Assembly (NCBI GenBank): GCA_000525675.1
Contig: CP002190.1
Span: forward strand, 2,852,001 to 2,916,000
Length of the DNA stretch: 64,000 nt
Origin: Bdellovibrio bacteriovorus W
GTDB lineage: Bacteria > Bdellovibrionota > Bdellovibrionia > Bdellovibrionales > Bdellovibrionaceae
Reading direction: 5' to 3'
Part shown: in pieces, positions 1 to 8,766 of the stretch
How positions within the stretch are numbered: position 1 is the stretch's first letter
Layout of the letters: each line of letters opens with the position of its first letter
Notes under the pieces: model-generated
Told to the model about the DNA's origin: nothing
Databases searched by the model: none
What the model saw: the letters and a program-made list of their open reading frames with translations, nothing else
Position numbers and translations under genes: made by a program

Positions 1-1121
1 GTGTTGATGGCAAGGTCAGAGACGCACAGGCGCTTATACACGGCGCCTGGAGAGTTCAGACTGTCCGTGGAGCCTTTCTCTGCATGCGTACGTAAAAAGC
101 CCCCCGCTAACTCAGAACCAATCATATAAATCACAGGCTCAGCGCTAGCTTCCTCAGATTGAACAATGGAAGGAATGCCCTCTTGAATAATAACTTCTTC
201 CACATCACGGCCACCCTTAGCGGCTTTCATTTTCTTGCGAGACTTGTACGACCACTGACGAACTTCATCACCAGAGCCAACACGAATCACAGCAAGACCA
301 TAAGTGCCGGCATTGTTTTTAACAAAAACAAAGGGTTCTTGTTGAATACCGCGCTTTGCGTACTCATCACGCAGGTGCGCCAACATAGCTTCAACCCTCA
401 GCGCTAAAGCCTCACGGCTCGCCTCATCTGCGATATCAAAATTTTCAAACAGTTCTGTTTCCACTCTCAATAAGAAAGGATCGATCTCAGTGATTGCCGC
501 AAATTCGTCCACAAGGCGATTGTAGTGCTCAAAGTAAGTGCTTTTCTTACGCTGATACCAGCCAAGCTCCCTTGGAGGATTCATGGCAAAACCTTGAATG
601 CTAGCTCCCCACTCTTCGTATGATTCAGAAAAATCATTATTGCTAATAATAAGATCTGGAGTGAAATCTTCCCATTTATCTACAAGAGCAGAGTATACTG
701 TGATTTCGTTTCCTGCTGAACTTGTGACCTTCAAAGGCTCTGCAAGTTCTCGCGGAATCGCAACTCTCACTGTGCGATTACTACTCTCGATTAGGCGCTT
801 GATGGTGAATACATTTTCCCAGTAATAAGCATTATTAGTGTGTTCTTCTGTCACCAACAAGATATTGCGCACATCTTGGCCATAGTGCTTGCTGATATAG
901 CGATCCATCAAACCGATAGAAGTTTCTTTATCTGCGCTGCAAATATTATTAAATCCTGCCGGAAAAATATTCGCATCTACGTTTGAAACTTTGTATCCAG
1001 AATCGCGAATATCATAACTTGAATAAATCGGATAAGCGACCGCCGCGGTTTTCTGGTCAAACCAATTGCAAATCTTATCCATATTGGCGAGCGTACGCTC
1101 ATGAAGCTCTAGTTTCGCCAC
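1..1121 (-). CDS. gshA: Glutamate-cysteine ligase, GshA (ferrooxidans-type), partial
   Basis: I translated the open minus frame from a GTG at 1121 to the window edge (373 residues, C-terminus missing). It matches my memory of the GshA family first described in acidophilic proteobacteria (PF08886/TIGR02049), which makes gamma-glutamylcysteine, the first step of glutathione synthesis in the cytoplasm. Supporting segments are NIFPAGFNN at residues 51-59 and FVKNNAGTYGLAV at 265-277, followed by an ATP-grasp-like IIQEG at 311-315. The start is fixed by an AAGGGGG Shine-Dalgarno just upstream; the overlapping ATG at 1123 is in a frame that stops after four codons. The next minus-strand gene upstream ends 22 nt away, so it is probably the last gene of the arsA operon. 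The family call is from recognition only. Confidence 0.78.
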   Translation of the reverse strand, partial: MAKLELHERTLANMDKICNWFDQKTAAVAYPIYSSYDIRDSGYKVSNVDANIFPAGFNNICSADKETSIGLMDRYISKHYGQDVRNILLVTEEHTNNAYYWENVFTIKRLIESSNRTVRVAIPRELAEPLKVTSSAGNEITVYSALVDKWEDFTPDLIISNNDFSESYEEWGASIQGFAMNPPRELGWYQRKKSTYFEHYNRLVDEFAAITEIDPFLLRVETELFENFDIADEASREALALRVEAMLAHLRDEYAKRGIQQEPFVFVKNNAGTYGLAVIRVGSGDEVRQWSYKSRKKMKAAKGGRDVEEVIIQEGIPSIVQSEEASAEPVIYMIGSELAGGFLRTHAEKGSTDSLNSPGAVYKRLCVSDLAIN

Positions 1122-1143
1122 ATTTCCCCCTTACGTTGACTCC

Positions 1144-2238
1144 CTATAAATTGGGATCTTCACTCGGAATCACTTTGTAAGGAGTCGTTATAGAAGACTT
1201 CTCCCCCGCTGGCAAGGCTCTACCATTCTTCATAGGTCCTGCACGCTTTAAACTATTCAAAGATTCTGACTCAGGAGTTAAGAAATTGCGAGGCGTATTG
1301 CTATAAATAACCCTCTCTGTATCTTTTTCCAATATGGCTAAATATTGAAAAAACTCTGATTCAAATTTATTCGATATTTTTCGAGGACGATAAAGCTTGG
1401 ATTCTGCGATTAAATCATAGAAATCACCAGCAAGCTGAGATCTTCTATCGGCATCTTTTTCTAAAGAAATCTGCATCGAAAAAGCTCCGTAGTTTTCGCG
1501 CAACTTGAGCAAAGCCTGCTCCGACCAACGAGCATCATTAAGCTTTAGAGCCCTTAATAAATACTTTTGTACGGCCTTCTGGCTTGCGACAACGTTTTCA
1601 TAGTTATCCGATGATAATTGGTTCGTTGAAATCAGACCCATCTGCACATAGGTTTTTCCCAACCAAGGCATTTCTCGATCCAAGGAAGTTGCTCGCAATC
1701 TCTCAATTCCTTTTTCTGCCTCATCTAAGTATTGATTGACCTCATCCGTGCGGTATTGTCGGGCATATAAGCTTGCAAGCCTTGCTGGAATCTCTGCATA
1801 AGCAACAAAGGGAGGTAAGTCAGTAGCATATTTTTTAGCATCTAATAACGAAGAAACAGCTTTGGCTTCATCCCCCATAGCTTCATAGGCAAAGGATAGC
1901 TTGTACATAACCAATGCAGCGATGGCTGAATTATCAGTGATGTTTTTTACGATAATATCTCGCCCGATTTTGACGGCTTCGTCGTATTCTCCCAAACCGA
2001 TATAGCTATCCATTTCACCAATCTTAGAAGCAAAAAGATATTTCGTTTGCGGGTACTTAAATTGAAAGTCCTTAAAGAGAATTTTTGATTCGGCGTAACG
2101 ACCTAAATCCAACATCTTTTGAGCATTTTCTAAAGAAAAAATCTCGGCAGTGATATCAACTTCAGCTTTCGGTGAAGTCTGACAACCACTAACTACCAGA
2201 ACGGCTGATAACAAAAGAAATAATTTAGTGAGTAACAT
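1144..2238 (-). CDS. Outer-membrane lipoprotein with TPR-like repeats
   Basis: 364 residues. The N-terminus is a lipoprotein signal: a hydrophobic stretch ending in VVSGC, so Cys19 is the predicted lipid anchor. The mature part is helical and contains repeated motifs of the TPR or BamD type (for example LDLGRYAESKILFKDF near residue 45 and IGLGEYDEAVKIGRDI near 75). It ends in a Pro/Ser-rich tail. Such proteins usually scaffold complexes at the periplasmic face of the outer membrane; its partner is unknown. The ATG lies inside the 3' end of the preceding ArsA-like gene (14-nt overlap), with AGGGGAT as ribosome site, so the two are translationally coupled and may function together. I do not recognise a specific family. 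Confidence 0.75.
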   Translation of the reverse strand: MLLTKLFLLLSAVLVVSGCQTSPKAEVDITAEIFSLENAQKMLDLGRYAESKILFKDFQFKYPQTKYLFASKIGEMDSYIGLGEYDEAVKIGRDIIVKNITDNSAIAALVMYKLSFAYEAMGDEAKAVSSLLDAKKYATDLPPFVAYAEIPARLASLYARQYRTDEVNQYLDEAEKGIERLRATSLDREMPWLGKTYVQMGLISTNQLSSDNYENVVASQKAVQKYLLRALKLNDARWSEQALLKLRENYGAFSMQISLEKDADRRSQLAGDFYDLIAESKLYRPRKISNKFESEFFQYLAILEKDTERVIYSNTPRNFLTPESESLNSLKRAGPMKNGRALPAGEKSSITTPYKVIPSEDPNL

Positions 2239-3298
2239 CTTTATCCCCTAATTTTAAAAGCGCACTGATTTTTTCTAAACCCTTTAGATCTGAAATATCC
2301 TCTACCATATCTGGAATGCGATAAAGATCGACATCCTTTGGCAACGTCATTGCAAATTCTGAATAGAGTTGCTGTCGCTTTTGATAATACTGCTTCATTT
2401 CTAAAAAAAGACTGTGAAGTTTTCCACTGCCTTCCCCCGCCTCAGCTTCTAACTTGAGCCAGAATGGAAATGTTCGATTAATCACAACGCGACTCAAGTG
2501 ATAGCCCCCTTTACGAATCTCTTTTGAAAAATAGGAAGCTTCATTGAGTTTACTCTGATCAAAAGATGTCACCAAACAAAACTGCGTACTGGGAGCCACA
2601 AGCATTCGATGAACCTCTGTAGTTCTTTGGTTCAACTCTTTTTGCCATTGCTCGATGCTTGAGAAAAAATCAGCAAGCTCTTTAATGAATCCTGATCCCG
2701 TCAGAGTTTCTAAGGCTTTTAAAACTTGCTTAGTGCCCATCTGCAAAACTCCACTGAAGAACCCTTTTTGCGCTGGCTCTCTAAACCATTTTGCAACACC
2801 TTCATTAAATAAGGCCGCAAGCTTTTGCGGGGCATTTAAGAAGTCCATGGCATGCTTGGTTGGCGGAGTGTCTAAGATCACAAGATCATAGTCTTTAGAC
2901 TCAACACAGGAATAAAGTTTTTCTAAGGCGGTGAAGTCTTGAGATCCACTGAGACTTGTCGAAAGTTGTTGATAGAGACGATTTTGCAAAAGCTTTTCGG
3001 CCGATTCGGCTTTGCGAGCAGCTCTTAAGACAAACTCATCAAAGGTTTTTTTATGATCTATCACTGACGCAAAGAGTTCTCCTGAAAAATTCTGCAGAGG
3101 AACTCGTGTCACATCTCCAGTTCCCTCAATGCCCAGCGTTTGAGCCAGTCGCTTAGCAGGATCAATCGTCAAAACCAGAACGCGCAATCCCTCTTGAGCC
3201 GCTTGAACTGCCAACGAAGCGGCCACCGTGGTTTTTCCAACGCCGCCACTACCGATACAAACTAAAACTTTCGTGCCTTCAAAACGATTTTGCTTCAT
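2225..3298 (-). CDS. ArsA/Get3-family P-loop ATPase, second of a pair
   Basis: 357 residues from the ATG at 3298, which overlaps the stop of the preceding ATPase as ATGA and has GGGGGC upstream; an in-frame ATG at 3334 would reach further into that gene and is less likely. The Walker A is GSGGVGKT at residues 16-23, followed by an ArsA-like body (ILDTPPTKHAMDFL near 150-163, and LVTSFD). ArsA/Get3 proteins are dimeric SIMIBI ATPases that move anions or client proteins. The signature lysine of the deviant Walker A (GKGGVGKT) is a serine here, unlike its neighbour. No arsB or arsenic regulator is adjacent, so an arsenite role is unlikely. The operon suggests a heterodimer serving an envelope process with the downstream lipoprotein. 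Confidence 0.8.
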   Translation of the reverse strand: MKQNRFEGTKVLVCIGSGGVGKTTVAASLAVQAAQEGLRVLVLTIDPAKRLAQTLGIEGTGDVTRVPLQNFSGELFASVIDHKKTFDEFVLRAARKAESAEKLLQNRLYQQLSTSLSGSQDFTALEKLYSCVESKDYDLVILDTPPTKHAMDFLNAPQKLAALFNEGVAKWFREPAQKGFFSGVLQMGTKQVLKALETLTGSGFIKELADFFSSIEQWQKELNQRTTEVHRMLVAPSTQFCLVTSFDQSKLNEASYFSKEIRKGGYHLSRVVINRTFPFWLKLEAEAGEGSGKLHSLFLEMKQYYQKRQQLYSEFAMTLPKDVDLYRIPDMVEDISDLKGLEKISALLKLGDKDVTH

Positions 3299-4164
3299 GG
3301 CAACGCCCCCTGAAGCTCTTTTATAATTTCCCATGGGTCCATCGAGAAAACAAAAGGCAACTCCGTTACAACTTGATACTCATTCGATAAAGTTCTGTAA
3401 GCTTCTTCTTTTTTTGCCGTTTGGAACTTTAAGTATCCCGCAAACTGCGCTTCATCATCTAAGCCTTCAGAAATTTTTTGCAGTTCTTCTAGGGAAATAT
3501 CAGTCTTTAATACTTTATTTAATAAGACCGCAGGCTCGATACCCGTCTTTGCTATTAATCCCTGACGCAGTTCAAGACTTTCTTTGATCGGCAAATCCTC
3601 TGGCAAGGTCACGACATGATATCTGCAAATACCAGGGTCGTTTGTCACTGCTACAATGGATCGACTCTGCTCTGCCATAGGACCAAACTGTACCACTTGC
3701 CCCATTCCCGACGGCGCATCCAACAGCGCTAAAAAATGCCCCGTTGCATAGGCATCGACAACAACACAGTCATACGGAAGAGCTGGTCCGTGCTTTCTGG
3801 GACCTGAAGTGATTTTTCCTAAGATGGCCAGCTCTGAAAGCGCTGGAGCTATATTCAGAAATGTGCGCATAACTGGGTTTTCAAAAAAGAGATTTGCAAG
3901 CCTTTCGACCTTGAGCAGATGATGGGCATATTCTCTTAAGCACTCCGCCCCCGTCCACAGAGCCACATCAAGATTTCCTGCCAAGGAAACAGGTGCAAAA
4001 CCCACCCTTGGAAGACGAAAGTAGTCCTTGTAAAAGCTCTGATCACCTAGCTCTACAAGGAGAACTCTTTGGCCTTTTTGGCTCATTTTAAAAGCAAGTG
4101 CCGCTGCCACCACTGACTTGCCGACGCCGCCTTTTCCCGTTACGAAGTGTATTTCTTGGTCCAT
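3295..4164 (-). CDS. ArsA/Get3-family P-loop ATPase, first of a pair
   Basis: 289 residues. The deviant Walker A GKGGVGKS occupies residues 10-17 and retains the signature lysine. Further ArsA-like elements are VVVDAYATGHFLALLD (switch region, about 150-165) and VTLPEDLPIKESLEL, the TPE-like segment of this superfamily. It is first in a minus-strand operon with a second ArsA-like ATPase and a lipoprotein, and possibly gshA. No strong Shine-Dalgarno precedes the ATG. Paired short ArsA homologues are, as I recall, found in myxobacteria and Bdellovibrio; their role is not established. It is transcribed divergently from tig. Confidence 0.8.
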   Translation of the reverse strand: MDQEIHFVTGKGGVGKSVVAAALAFKMSQKGQRVLLVELGDQSFYKDYFRLPRVGFAPVSLAGNLDVALWTGAECLREYAHHLLKVERLANLFFENPVMRTFLNIAPALSELAILGKITSGPRKHGPALPYDCVVVDAYATGHFLALLDAPSGMGQVVQFGPMAEQSRSIVAVTNDPGICRYHVVTLPEDLPIKESLELRQGLIAKTGIEPAVLLNKVLKTDISLEELQKISEGLDDEAQFAGYLKFQTAKKEEAYRTLSNEYQVVTELPFVFSMDPWEIIKELQGALP

Positions 4165-4218
4165 AGACCAAAATTGTGTCTGACCTATGTTTTATAGGCA
4201 TTGCGCACTGCGATAGCG

Positions 4219-4247
4219 TTGCCTTAAAGCAGCGACTCCTCTAGTAT
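4219..4247 (+). promoter_or_regulatory. Candidate sigma-70 promoter for tig
   Basis: TTGCCT at 4219-4224, a 17-nt spacer and TAGTAT at 4242-4247, with the tig start 30 nt downstream. Each hexamer matches consensus at four of six positions. It lies in the only gap between the divergent arsA-like operon and tig. Confidence 0.4.
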
Positions 4248-4276
4248 TCACCAGTTTGTTATTAGGAGAAAATGAC

Positions 4277-5596
4277 ATGAAATCAAATCTAGAAAAAGTC
4301 TCTAATTTATCCAGAAAATTGAAGGTCGAAATTCCAGCTGCGACTGTACAAAGCGCATTCCAAAAAGTTTTCAACGGTATTCAGCGTGACGTGACAATTA
4401 AAGGTTTCCGTAAAGGAAAGGCTCCGATCAGCACAATCAAAAGCCTCTACGGTGACCGCGTAAAGCAAGACGTTGTTCAAGATCTTATTCAAAAGCATTA
4501 CCCAATCGCGCTTGATGAACACAAGATCGAACCAATTAGCTACCCAGAATTTGAATTTGCTGATCCTACAGAAGACAAAGATTTTTCGTTTGCGGCAAAC
4601 TTTGATGTTCGCCCTGAAATCAACTTGAAGAAGTATGAAGGCCTTGAAGTTGAAAAAGAAAAGTTTGAGTTCGATTCTAACAAAGTAAACGAAGTGCTAG
4701 AAAACATCCGCGCTTCTCGCGCAAGCCTTGAAACAGTAACTGATGCAAGAGCTGCGAAAATCGGCGACGTAGCTGTTATCGACTTCGAAGGTATGATGGG
4801 TGGAGCACCACTGGAAAACGGTTCTGGCACAAACCATAACTTAGATCTTGGCGCGAAACAATTCATCGAAGGCTTTGAAGATGGCATCATCGGAATGAAA
4901 GCTGGAGAGACAAAAACTCTATCTTTGAAATTCCCAGATCCATACCACTCTGCAGAGTTGGCTGGTAAACCAGTTGAGTTCAAAGTTACTTTGAAAGAAC
5001 TAAAAGCAAAAGTTCTTCCTGAGCTAAATGATGAGTTCATCAAAACTCTTGGTGGCCCTGCTGACCTAGATGCTTTAAAAAAAACCATCGAAGAAGACCT
5101 TCAAGCGAACGATAAAAAGCGCATTGAAGATGCCTTCAAAAACAGAATGCTTAAAGTTCTTGTAAAGGAAAATCCAGTTGAAGTTCCTCCTTCTCTTTTG
5201 AAAGAGCAGAAGAATTCTCTAGTAGAAGACTTCAAGAAAAGAATGTCTGATCAAGGCATGGGCCCTGAAGATTTCGCTTCTTATGTTGATAAATGGGATT
5301 CTGATTTTGAAAAAACAGCATCTGAGATGATCCAATCTTCTTTCCTAGTTGATGCTATTGCAAAGAAACACGATCTATTCTGCAAAAAAGAAGATCTTGA
5401 TGCAAAGTTCACTGAGTACGCTGCACAAACAGGTATCGATGAAGCTCGCATTAAAGAATTCTACGGCCGTCCAGAGCAAGCTAGCCGCATGACTTATATG
5501 ATTACTGAAGAGAAAGTGATCGACTTCCTCAACAAATCTGTAAAAGTCAAAGAAGTGCCAGCAAGCGCACTTAAAGACGAAGAACCTAAGGTTTAA
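4277..5596 (+). CDS. tig: Trigger factor, ribosome-associated chaperone
   Basis: 439 residues from the ATG at 4277, chosen because AGGAGA lies 6 nt upstream and the N-terminus then begins MKSNLEKVSN as in the family; an earlier in-frame start at 4256 has no such site. Trigger factor binds ribosomal protein L23 at the exit tunnel and protects nascent chains. The ribosome-binding signature GFRKGKAP is present near residues 44-51, followed by the FKBP-like PPIase domain (GDVAVIDFEG, about 163-172) and the helical C-terminal arms. Length is normal. In many bacteria clpP and clpX follow; here a terminator and a convergent gene follow instead. Confidence 0.95.
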   Translation: MKSNLEKVSNLSRKLKVEIPAATVQSAFQKVFNGIQRDVTIKGFRKGKAPISTIKSLYGDRVKQDVVQDLIQKHYPIALDEHKIEPISYPEFEFADPTEDKDFSFAANFDVRPEINLKKYEGLEVEKEKFEFDSNKVNEVLENIRASRASLETVTDARAAKIGDVAVIDFEGMMGGAPLENGSGTNHNLDLGAKQFIEGFEDGIIGMKAGETKTLSLKFPDPYHSAELAGKPVEFKVTLKELKAKVLPELNDEFIKTLGGPADLDALKKTIEEDLQANDKKRIEDAFKNRMLKVLVKENPVEVPPSLLKEQKNSLVEDFKKRMSDQGMGPEDFASYVDKWDSDFEKTASEMIQSSFLVDAIAKKHDLFCKKEDLDAKFTEYAAQTGIDEARIKEFYGRPEQASRMTYMITEEKVIDFLNKSVKVKEVPASALKDEEPKV

Positions 5597-5617
5597 GTCT
5601 TAGTAGATGATCTAAAT

Positions 5618-5648
5618 AAAAAAGCGACCTGAGAAGGTCGCTTTTTTT
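5618..5648. terminator. Bidirectional intrinsic terminator
   Basis: An 8-bp stem AGCGACCT/AGGTCGCT with a GAGA loop, flanked by A-run and T-run. It lies between convergent tig and the secreted-protein gene and can stop transcription from both sides. Confidence 0.85.
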
Positions 5649-6213
5649 ATTGGCAATTTTTGTTTTCTTGAAAGTATCTCTGACAAATCGAATATGGCGA
5701 ATTACAGTCATTCACATCTGAAGACTGATAGTGCCCTAGGCGGCACTGCCGAGCCTCTCCTTGATTCACTTGCACCTCAAAAGAGCCCGCATAATAAACA
5801 TCGGGATTCATCCCTCGTCCGGTCATTTTATAGCTAATAATATTTCTTCCATGCAATAGCAGCGGCTTTTGGAAGATCGTAGAAATCCAAAGATTTGCAG
5901 CCTCCATCGAACGGCCACGCTTACCGTCATAACCTAAAACTTTAACACGAGTTGAACTATCAGCACGCAGAGATGTCAGCTCTACCTTCTCAATACGCGA
6001 GTCTACGATTCCGCGCACATGACTGTAAGCACTTGGATCTAGAACGATATCTCTACAAACAAAAGATGCGGTCCCTTGACCGTTGAATCCCGAGCACGTC
6101 ACATGAACCTGCCCAGATATAGATGTGGCGTTAAAAGTATCGCCCTTTTCAAAATTAACATTAGCGTAAGCTGAACTTCCCGCTACCAAAACGCTCAAAA
6201 TCCACGAGAACAT
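5647..6213 (-). CDS. Secreted hypothetical protein
   Basis: 188 residues from the ATG at 6213, preceded by GAGGGGACC; the open frame extends to 6273 but without a better start. Residues 1-17 form a clear Sec signal ending in SAYA. The mature protein contains several cysteines, including a pair in VHVTCSGFNGQG and ASFVCRD and a C-terminal cluster (CRLGH, DCNSPYSICQ, NKNCQ), suggesting a small disulfide-bonded periplasmic or exported protein. I do not recognise the family. It is co-directional with ctp upstream (63-nt gap) and its end abuts the tig terminator. Confidence 0.7.
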   Translation of the reverse strand: MFSWILSVLVAGSSAYANVNFEKGDTFNATSISGQVHVTCSGFNGQGTASFVCRDIVLDPSAYSHVRGIVDSRIEKVELTSLRADSSTRVKVLGYDGKRGRSMEAANLWISTIFQKPLLLHGRNIISYKMTGRGMNPDVYYAGSFEVQVNQGEARQCRLGHYQSSDVNDCNSPYSICQRYFQENKNCQ

Positions 6214-6276
6214 TTCGAGGTCCCCTCCTCTAAATTCGCTAGAGAGTAGAACCTCGAAAAATCCCTTAATCAATAA

Positions 6277-7656
6277 CTATCGCGTCAAAACCTTCAAAGT
6301 ATCCCACGCCTTTAGGTAGCTAAATGCTTGGTAGGCCTGATAGTCAGATTTGAATAACTTCTCGCGAGGACTTAGCTTTTCCTGATTCTTAGAGCCCACG
6401 TCTTTCCACCAAGCCAAAGCGCCCTCTTCGGTACCTTGTTTAATATCAAGCTTTTCAGCAGCCTTTTCTTTGTCACCCTTCAAGTGTCCTGCGATATCAC
6501 CCTCACGAGTTGTCTGTGTTTTTACAACAGCCTTTGCAAATGCCTCTGGATCCACATCATCAATTTCGATGTCAGGATGGATTCCCTCAGCTTGGATAGA
6601 AACTCCACTCGGAGTGTAGTAACGGGCAACCGTTAACTTCAATCCACTGCCATCTCCCAATTTAATAACAGACTGTACGGAACCTTTACCAAATGTTCTC
6701 TGCCCCACGATCAAAGCACGCTTATTATCCTGAAGAGCCCCGGAAACAATTTCACTCGCACTTGCTGAGTACTCATTTACAAGAATCACAAGTGGGAACC
6801 CAGTGTACTCACCTTTACGAGTCGCTGAAGCCACTTCTTTATCATTTTTATTTCTACCAATGGTGCTCACGATAACTCCTTCTTTAAGGAACATATCGCT
6901 CACTCTCACTGCTTGATCTAAAAGCCCCCCTGGATTTCTTCTAAGATCTATTAAAAGACCCGAGATTTTTCCTTTATTGTCTTTCTGATGCTTCTCTAGG
7001 GCTTTCTTTAAATCCTTGGAAGTGTTTTCGATAAAACTTGTGATTTTCACATACGCAAAGCCATCACCCAAATCTGTATACTTCACCGACTTGATCTTCA
7101 CACTGCCACGTACAACTGTGATGTTGCGTGGGCTTTCTTCTCCATCACGCACAACTCGCAAGACAACCTTGCTGCCTTTTTTCCCGCGCATTAATTGAGA
7201 GGCTTCAACAAGGCTCATACCCTTCGTACTTGTTCCGTCTACCGCAATGACTTTATCGCCGGCTTTAATTCCCGCTTCCCAAGCTGGAGCATCCTCAATC
7301 GGAGAGATAATCGTTAGAATAGAGTTTTGGATCGCAATTTCAATCCCCAAGCCACCGAACTCGCCAGACGTTTCAGTTTCAAAATCTTTAAATAGCTCTG
7401 GCGGCATAAAGTTTGTGTGCGGATCTAACTCACGCAGCATTCCCTTAATGGCTCCGTAGATAAGCTTTTTCGTGTCAGTGCTTTCAACGTAGTACTGCTG
7501 AATCAGGTTCAAAACTTTGCTGAAGTTTTGCAACTCAGCATAGCGCTCTTGCGCAAAAGCTCTTACCTGAAAGCCCGACGCAGCCATAAGAAATAGAGAC
7601 GCCAGCAAGGCTGTGCTCAGCAAATATGTTTTCCAGTATTTTTTAATCGAGCGCAT
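6277..7656 (-). CDS. ctpA: C-terminal processing peptidase (S41, CtpA/Prc type)
   Basis: 459 residues from the ATG at 7656, two bases after the upstream stop codon, with AAAGGA upstream. Order: an N-terminal membrane anchor (about 10-30), a helical linker, a PDZ domain (EFGGLGIEI about 99-107 through the GDKVIAVDG segment) and the S41 protease core. The catalytic serine is in SASASEI (Ser299 by spacing) and the general-base lysine in FGKGSVQ (Lys324), 25 residues apart as in Prc. These periplasmic proteases trim or degrade envelope proteins and peptidoglycan hydrolases. It is the last gene of ftsE-ftsX-envC-ctp, an arrangement that points to control of septal wall cleavage. Confidence 0.92.
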   Translation of the reverse strand: MRSIKKYWKTYLLSTALLASLFLMAASGFQVRAFAQERYAELQNFSKVLNLIQQYYVESTDTKKLIYGAIKGMLRELDPHTNFMPPELFKDFETETSGEFGGLGIEIAIQNSILTIISPIEDAPAWEAGIKAGDKVIAVDGTSTKGMSLVEASQLMRGKKGSKVVLRVVRDGEESPRNITVVRGSVKIKSVKYTDLGDGFAYVKITSFIENTSKDLKKALEKHQKDNKGKISGLLIDLRRNPGGLLDQAVRVSDMFLKEGVIVSTIGRNKNDKEVASATRKGEYTGFPLVILVNEYSASASEIVSGALQDNKRALIVGQRTFGKGSVQSVIKLGDGSGLKLTVARYYTPSGVSIQAEGIHPDIEIDDVDPEAFAKAVVKTQTTREGDIAGHLKGDKEKAAEKLDIKQGTEEGALAWWKDVGSKNQEKLSPREKLFKSDYQAYQAFSYLKAWDTLKVLTR

Positions 7657-7658
7657 GG

Positions 7659-8309
7659 TTAGAGTCCTTTCATCCATTGCTGCGGGTCGTAGGGTTCAGA
7701 GAAATGGCGAATCTCAAAGTACAATCCAGCATTTCTTTCAATAGCCGCCGGACCTGCTTTTGCGATGACTTGAGATTGAGTAACTTCATCTCCTAACTTT
7801 ACCTCCACTGCTTCAGTATTTCCATAAACACTGTAGTAGTGGTCGCCGTGATCAATAATCAAAGTCTGCCCATATCCAGGAAGTTGCCCCACGTAGGAAA
7901 CTTTTCCCCCAAAGATAGACTTCACTTCGTTGCCTCGATTGGAAGCTATGAAGATTCCTTTGTGAGCAACAGTATAGGGATAAACTTGTCCCTTCATAAG
8001 TCCAAATTTCTGAATTATCTCGCCTGAGAGCGGCCGAGGAAGTTCGCCTTTTTGATCTGCAAACGAAGGCTTAAACAAAAGATCAAAAAGACCTGCGTCT
8101 TCTAGGTTATAATTCAAAGACTTCTCACGAAGAGAATTGATCTTATTAAGGGCAAAGCGTTTGTTGCGACGAATTCCTTCAAGAAGCTTTCTTCTTAAGG
8201 CCTCTTCTTTTCGTAAACTTGCCTCTTGATGGGTGATCGAAGTCTCGACCGACTTAAGTCGAGAAAGCTGTGAAGAGAGTTTCGTCTTCTTTTCTAATAC
8301 GACCTTCAT
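7659..8309 (-). CDS. envC: EnvC-like murein hydrolase activator, C-terminal part (frameshifted)
   Basis: This frame supplies the end of the EnvC coiled coil and a LytM (M23-type) domain. The LytM metal ligands are degenerate: HKGIFI stands where HxxxD is expected and FEIRH where HxH is expected, as in EnvC-type activators that switch on amidases rather than cut peptidoglycan. The ATG at 8309 is unlikely to be a true start: the coiled coil continues upstream in a different frame, and one base fewer in an A6 run would join both parts into a single protein of about 369 residues. It stops 2 nt before ctp. Whether the product is made depends on the frameshift being real. Confidence 0.7.
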   Translation of the reverse strand: MKVVLEKKTKLSSQLSRLKSVETSITHQEASLRKEEALRRKLLEGIRRNKRFALNKINSLREKSLNYNLEDAGLFDLLFKPSFADQKGELPRPLSGEIIQKFGLMKGQVYPYTVAHKGIFIASNRGNEVKSIFGGKVSYVGQLPGYGQTLIIDHGDHYYSVYGNTEAVEVKLGDEVTQSQVIAKAGPAAIERNAGLYFEIRHFSEPYDPQQWMKGL

Positions 8310-8766
8310 GTCTTTCTGATAATTTTTTATTCAGCTCCAGATCACGACTAGCCACAACGCCCATGATTTTTAGATTTCTATTTAGCGACTCAGAACTTTG
8401 CGCAGAAAAAATAAATCTCGCAATAGGGGCTCCACCTAATTTATAAATCGCACGCAATCGCTCCGCGAGCATCACTCTTTGTTTTGCTGTGGAAACCGTG
8501 AGCTCCTGGATTCCCTTTTCAAGCTTTGCAATATTTAACTCAAGCAAAGCCCTTTGTTGCGAAAGCTCTCCTCGCTGAGTCACACTTTTTTTGATGCGCG
8601 AGTTGAGTTGATAAAGTGCAGACAGAACCTGTCTTTGCTTAACTTCTGCCTCTTCGACTTCCTGTCGAGTTTTAGCGAAGTCCTCTGCCAATACATCCAC
8701 ACCATTTCCGTAAGCAAACGAAAATGATATAAATACACATGCAAGCAAAGGTATCATCTTCTTCAT
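8254..8766 (-). CDS. envC: EnvC-like murein hydrolase activator, N-terminal part (frameshifted)
   Basis: 170 residues as read. It has a Sec signal (MKKMIPLLACVFISFSFAYG), then a long coiled coil typical of EnvC, which binds the periplasmic loop of FtsX. The ATG overlaps the ftsX stop as ATGA. The coiled coil is lost after LELNKK near residue 147 at an A6 run (8323-8328 on the plus strand); the remaining residues ending TAFST look like out-of-frame sequence. Translation in the next frame gives NYQKDMKVVLEKKTKL, an EnvC-like continuation. It is either a real pseudogene, transcript slippage, or a sequencing error. Confidence 0.7.
   Translation of the reverse strand: MKKMIPLLACVFISFSFAYGNGVDVLAEDFAKTRQEVEEAEVKQRQVLSALYQLNSRIKKSVTQRGELSQQRALLELNIAKLEKGIQELTVSTAKQRVMLAERLRAIYKLGGAPIARFIFSAQSSESLNRNLKIMGVVASRDLELNKKLSERHEGRIRKEDETLFTAFST
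8323..8328 (-). other. Probable frameshift point in envC
   Basis: A run of six A (minus strand). Removing one A joins the N-terminal reading ELNK directly to NYQKDMKV in the C-terminal frame, restoring one continuous EnvC-like protein. Confidence 0.65.

Noticed and set aside
3333-3587. 84-residue plus-strand open frame
   Set aside because: Antisense to the first ArsA-like gene; no ribosome site.
4540-5088. 182-residue minus-strand open frame inside tig
   Set aside because: Serine-rich antisense shadow of a well-supported trigger factor gene.
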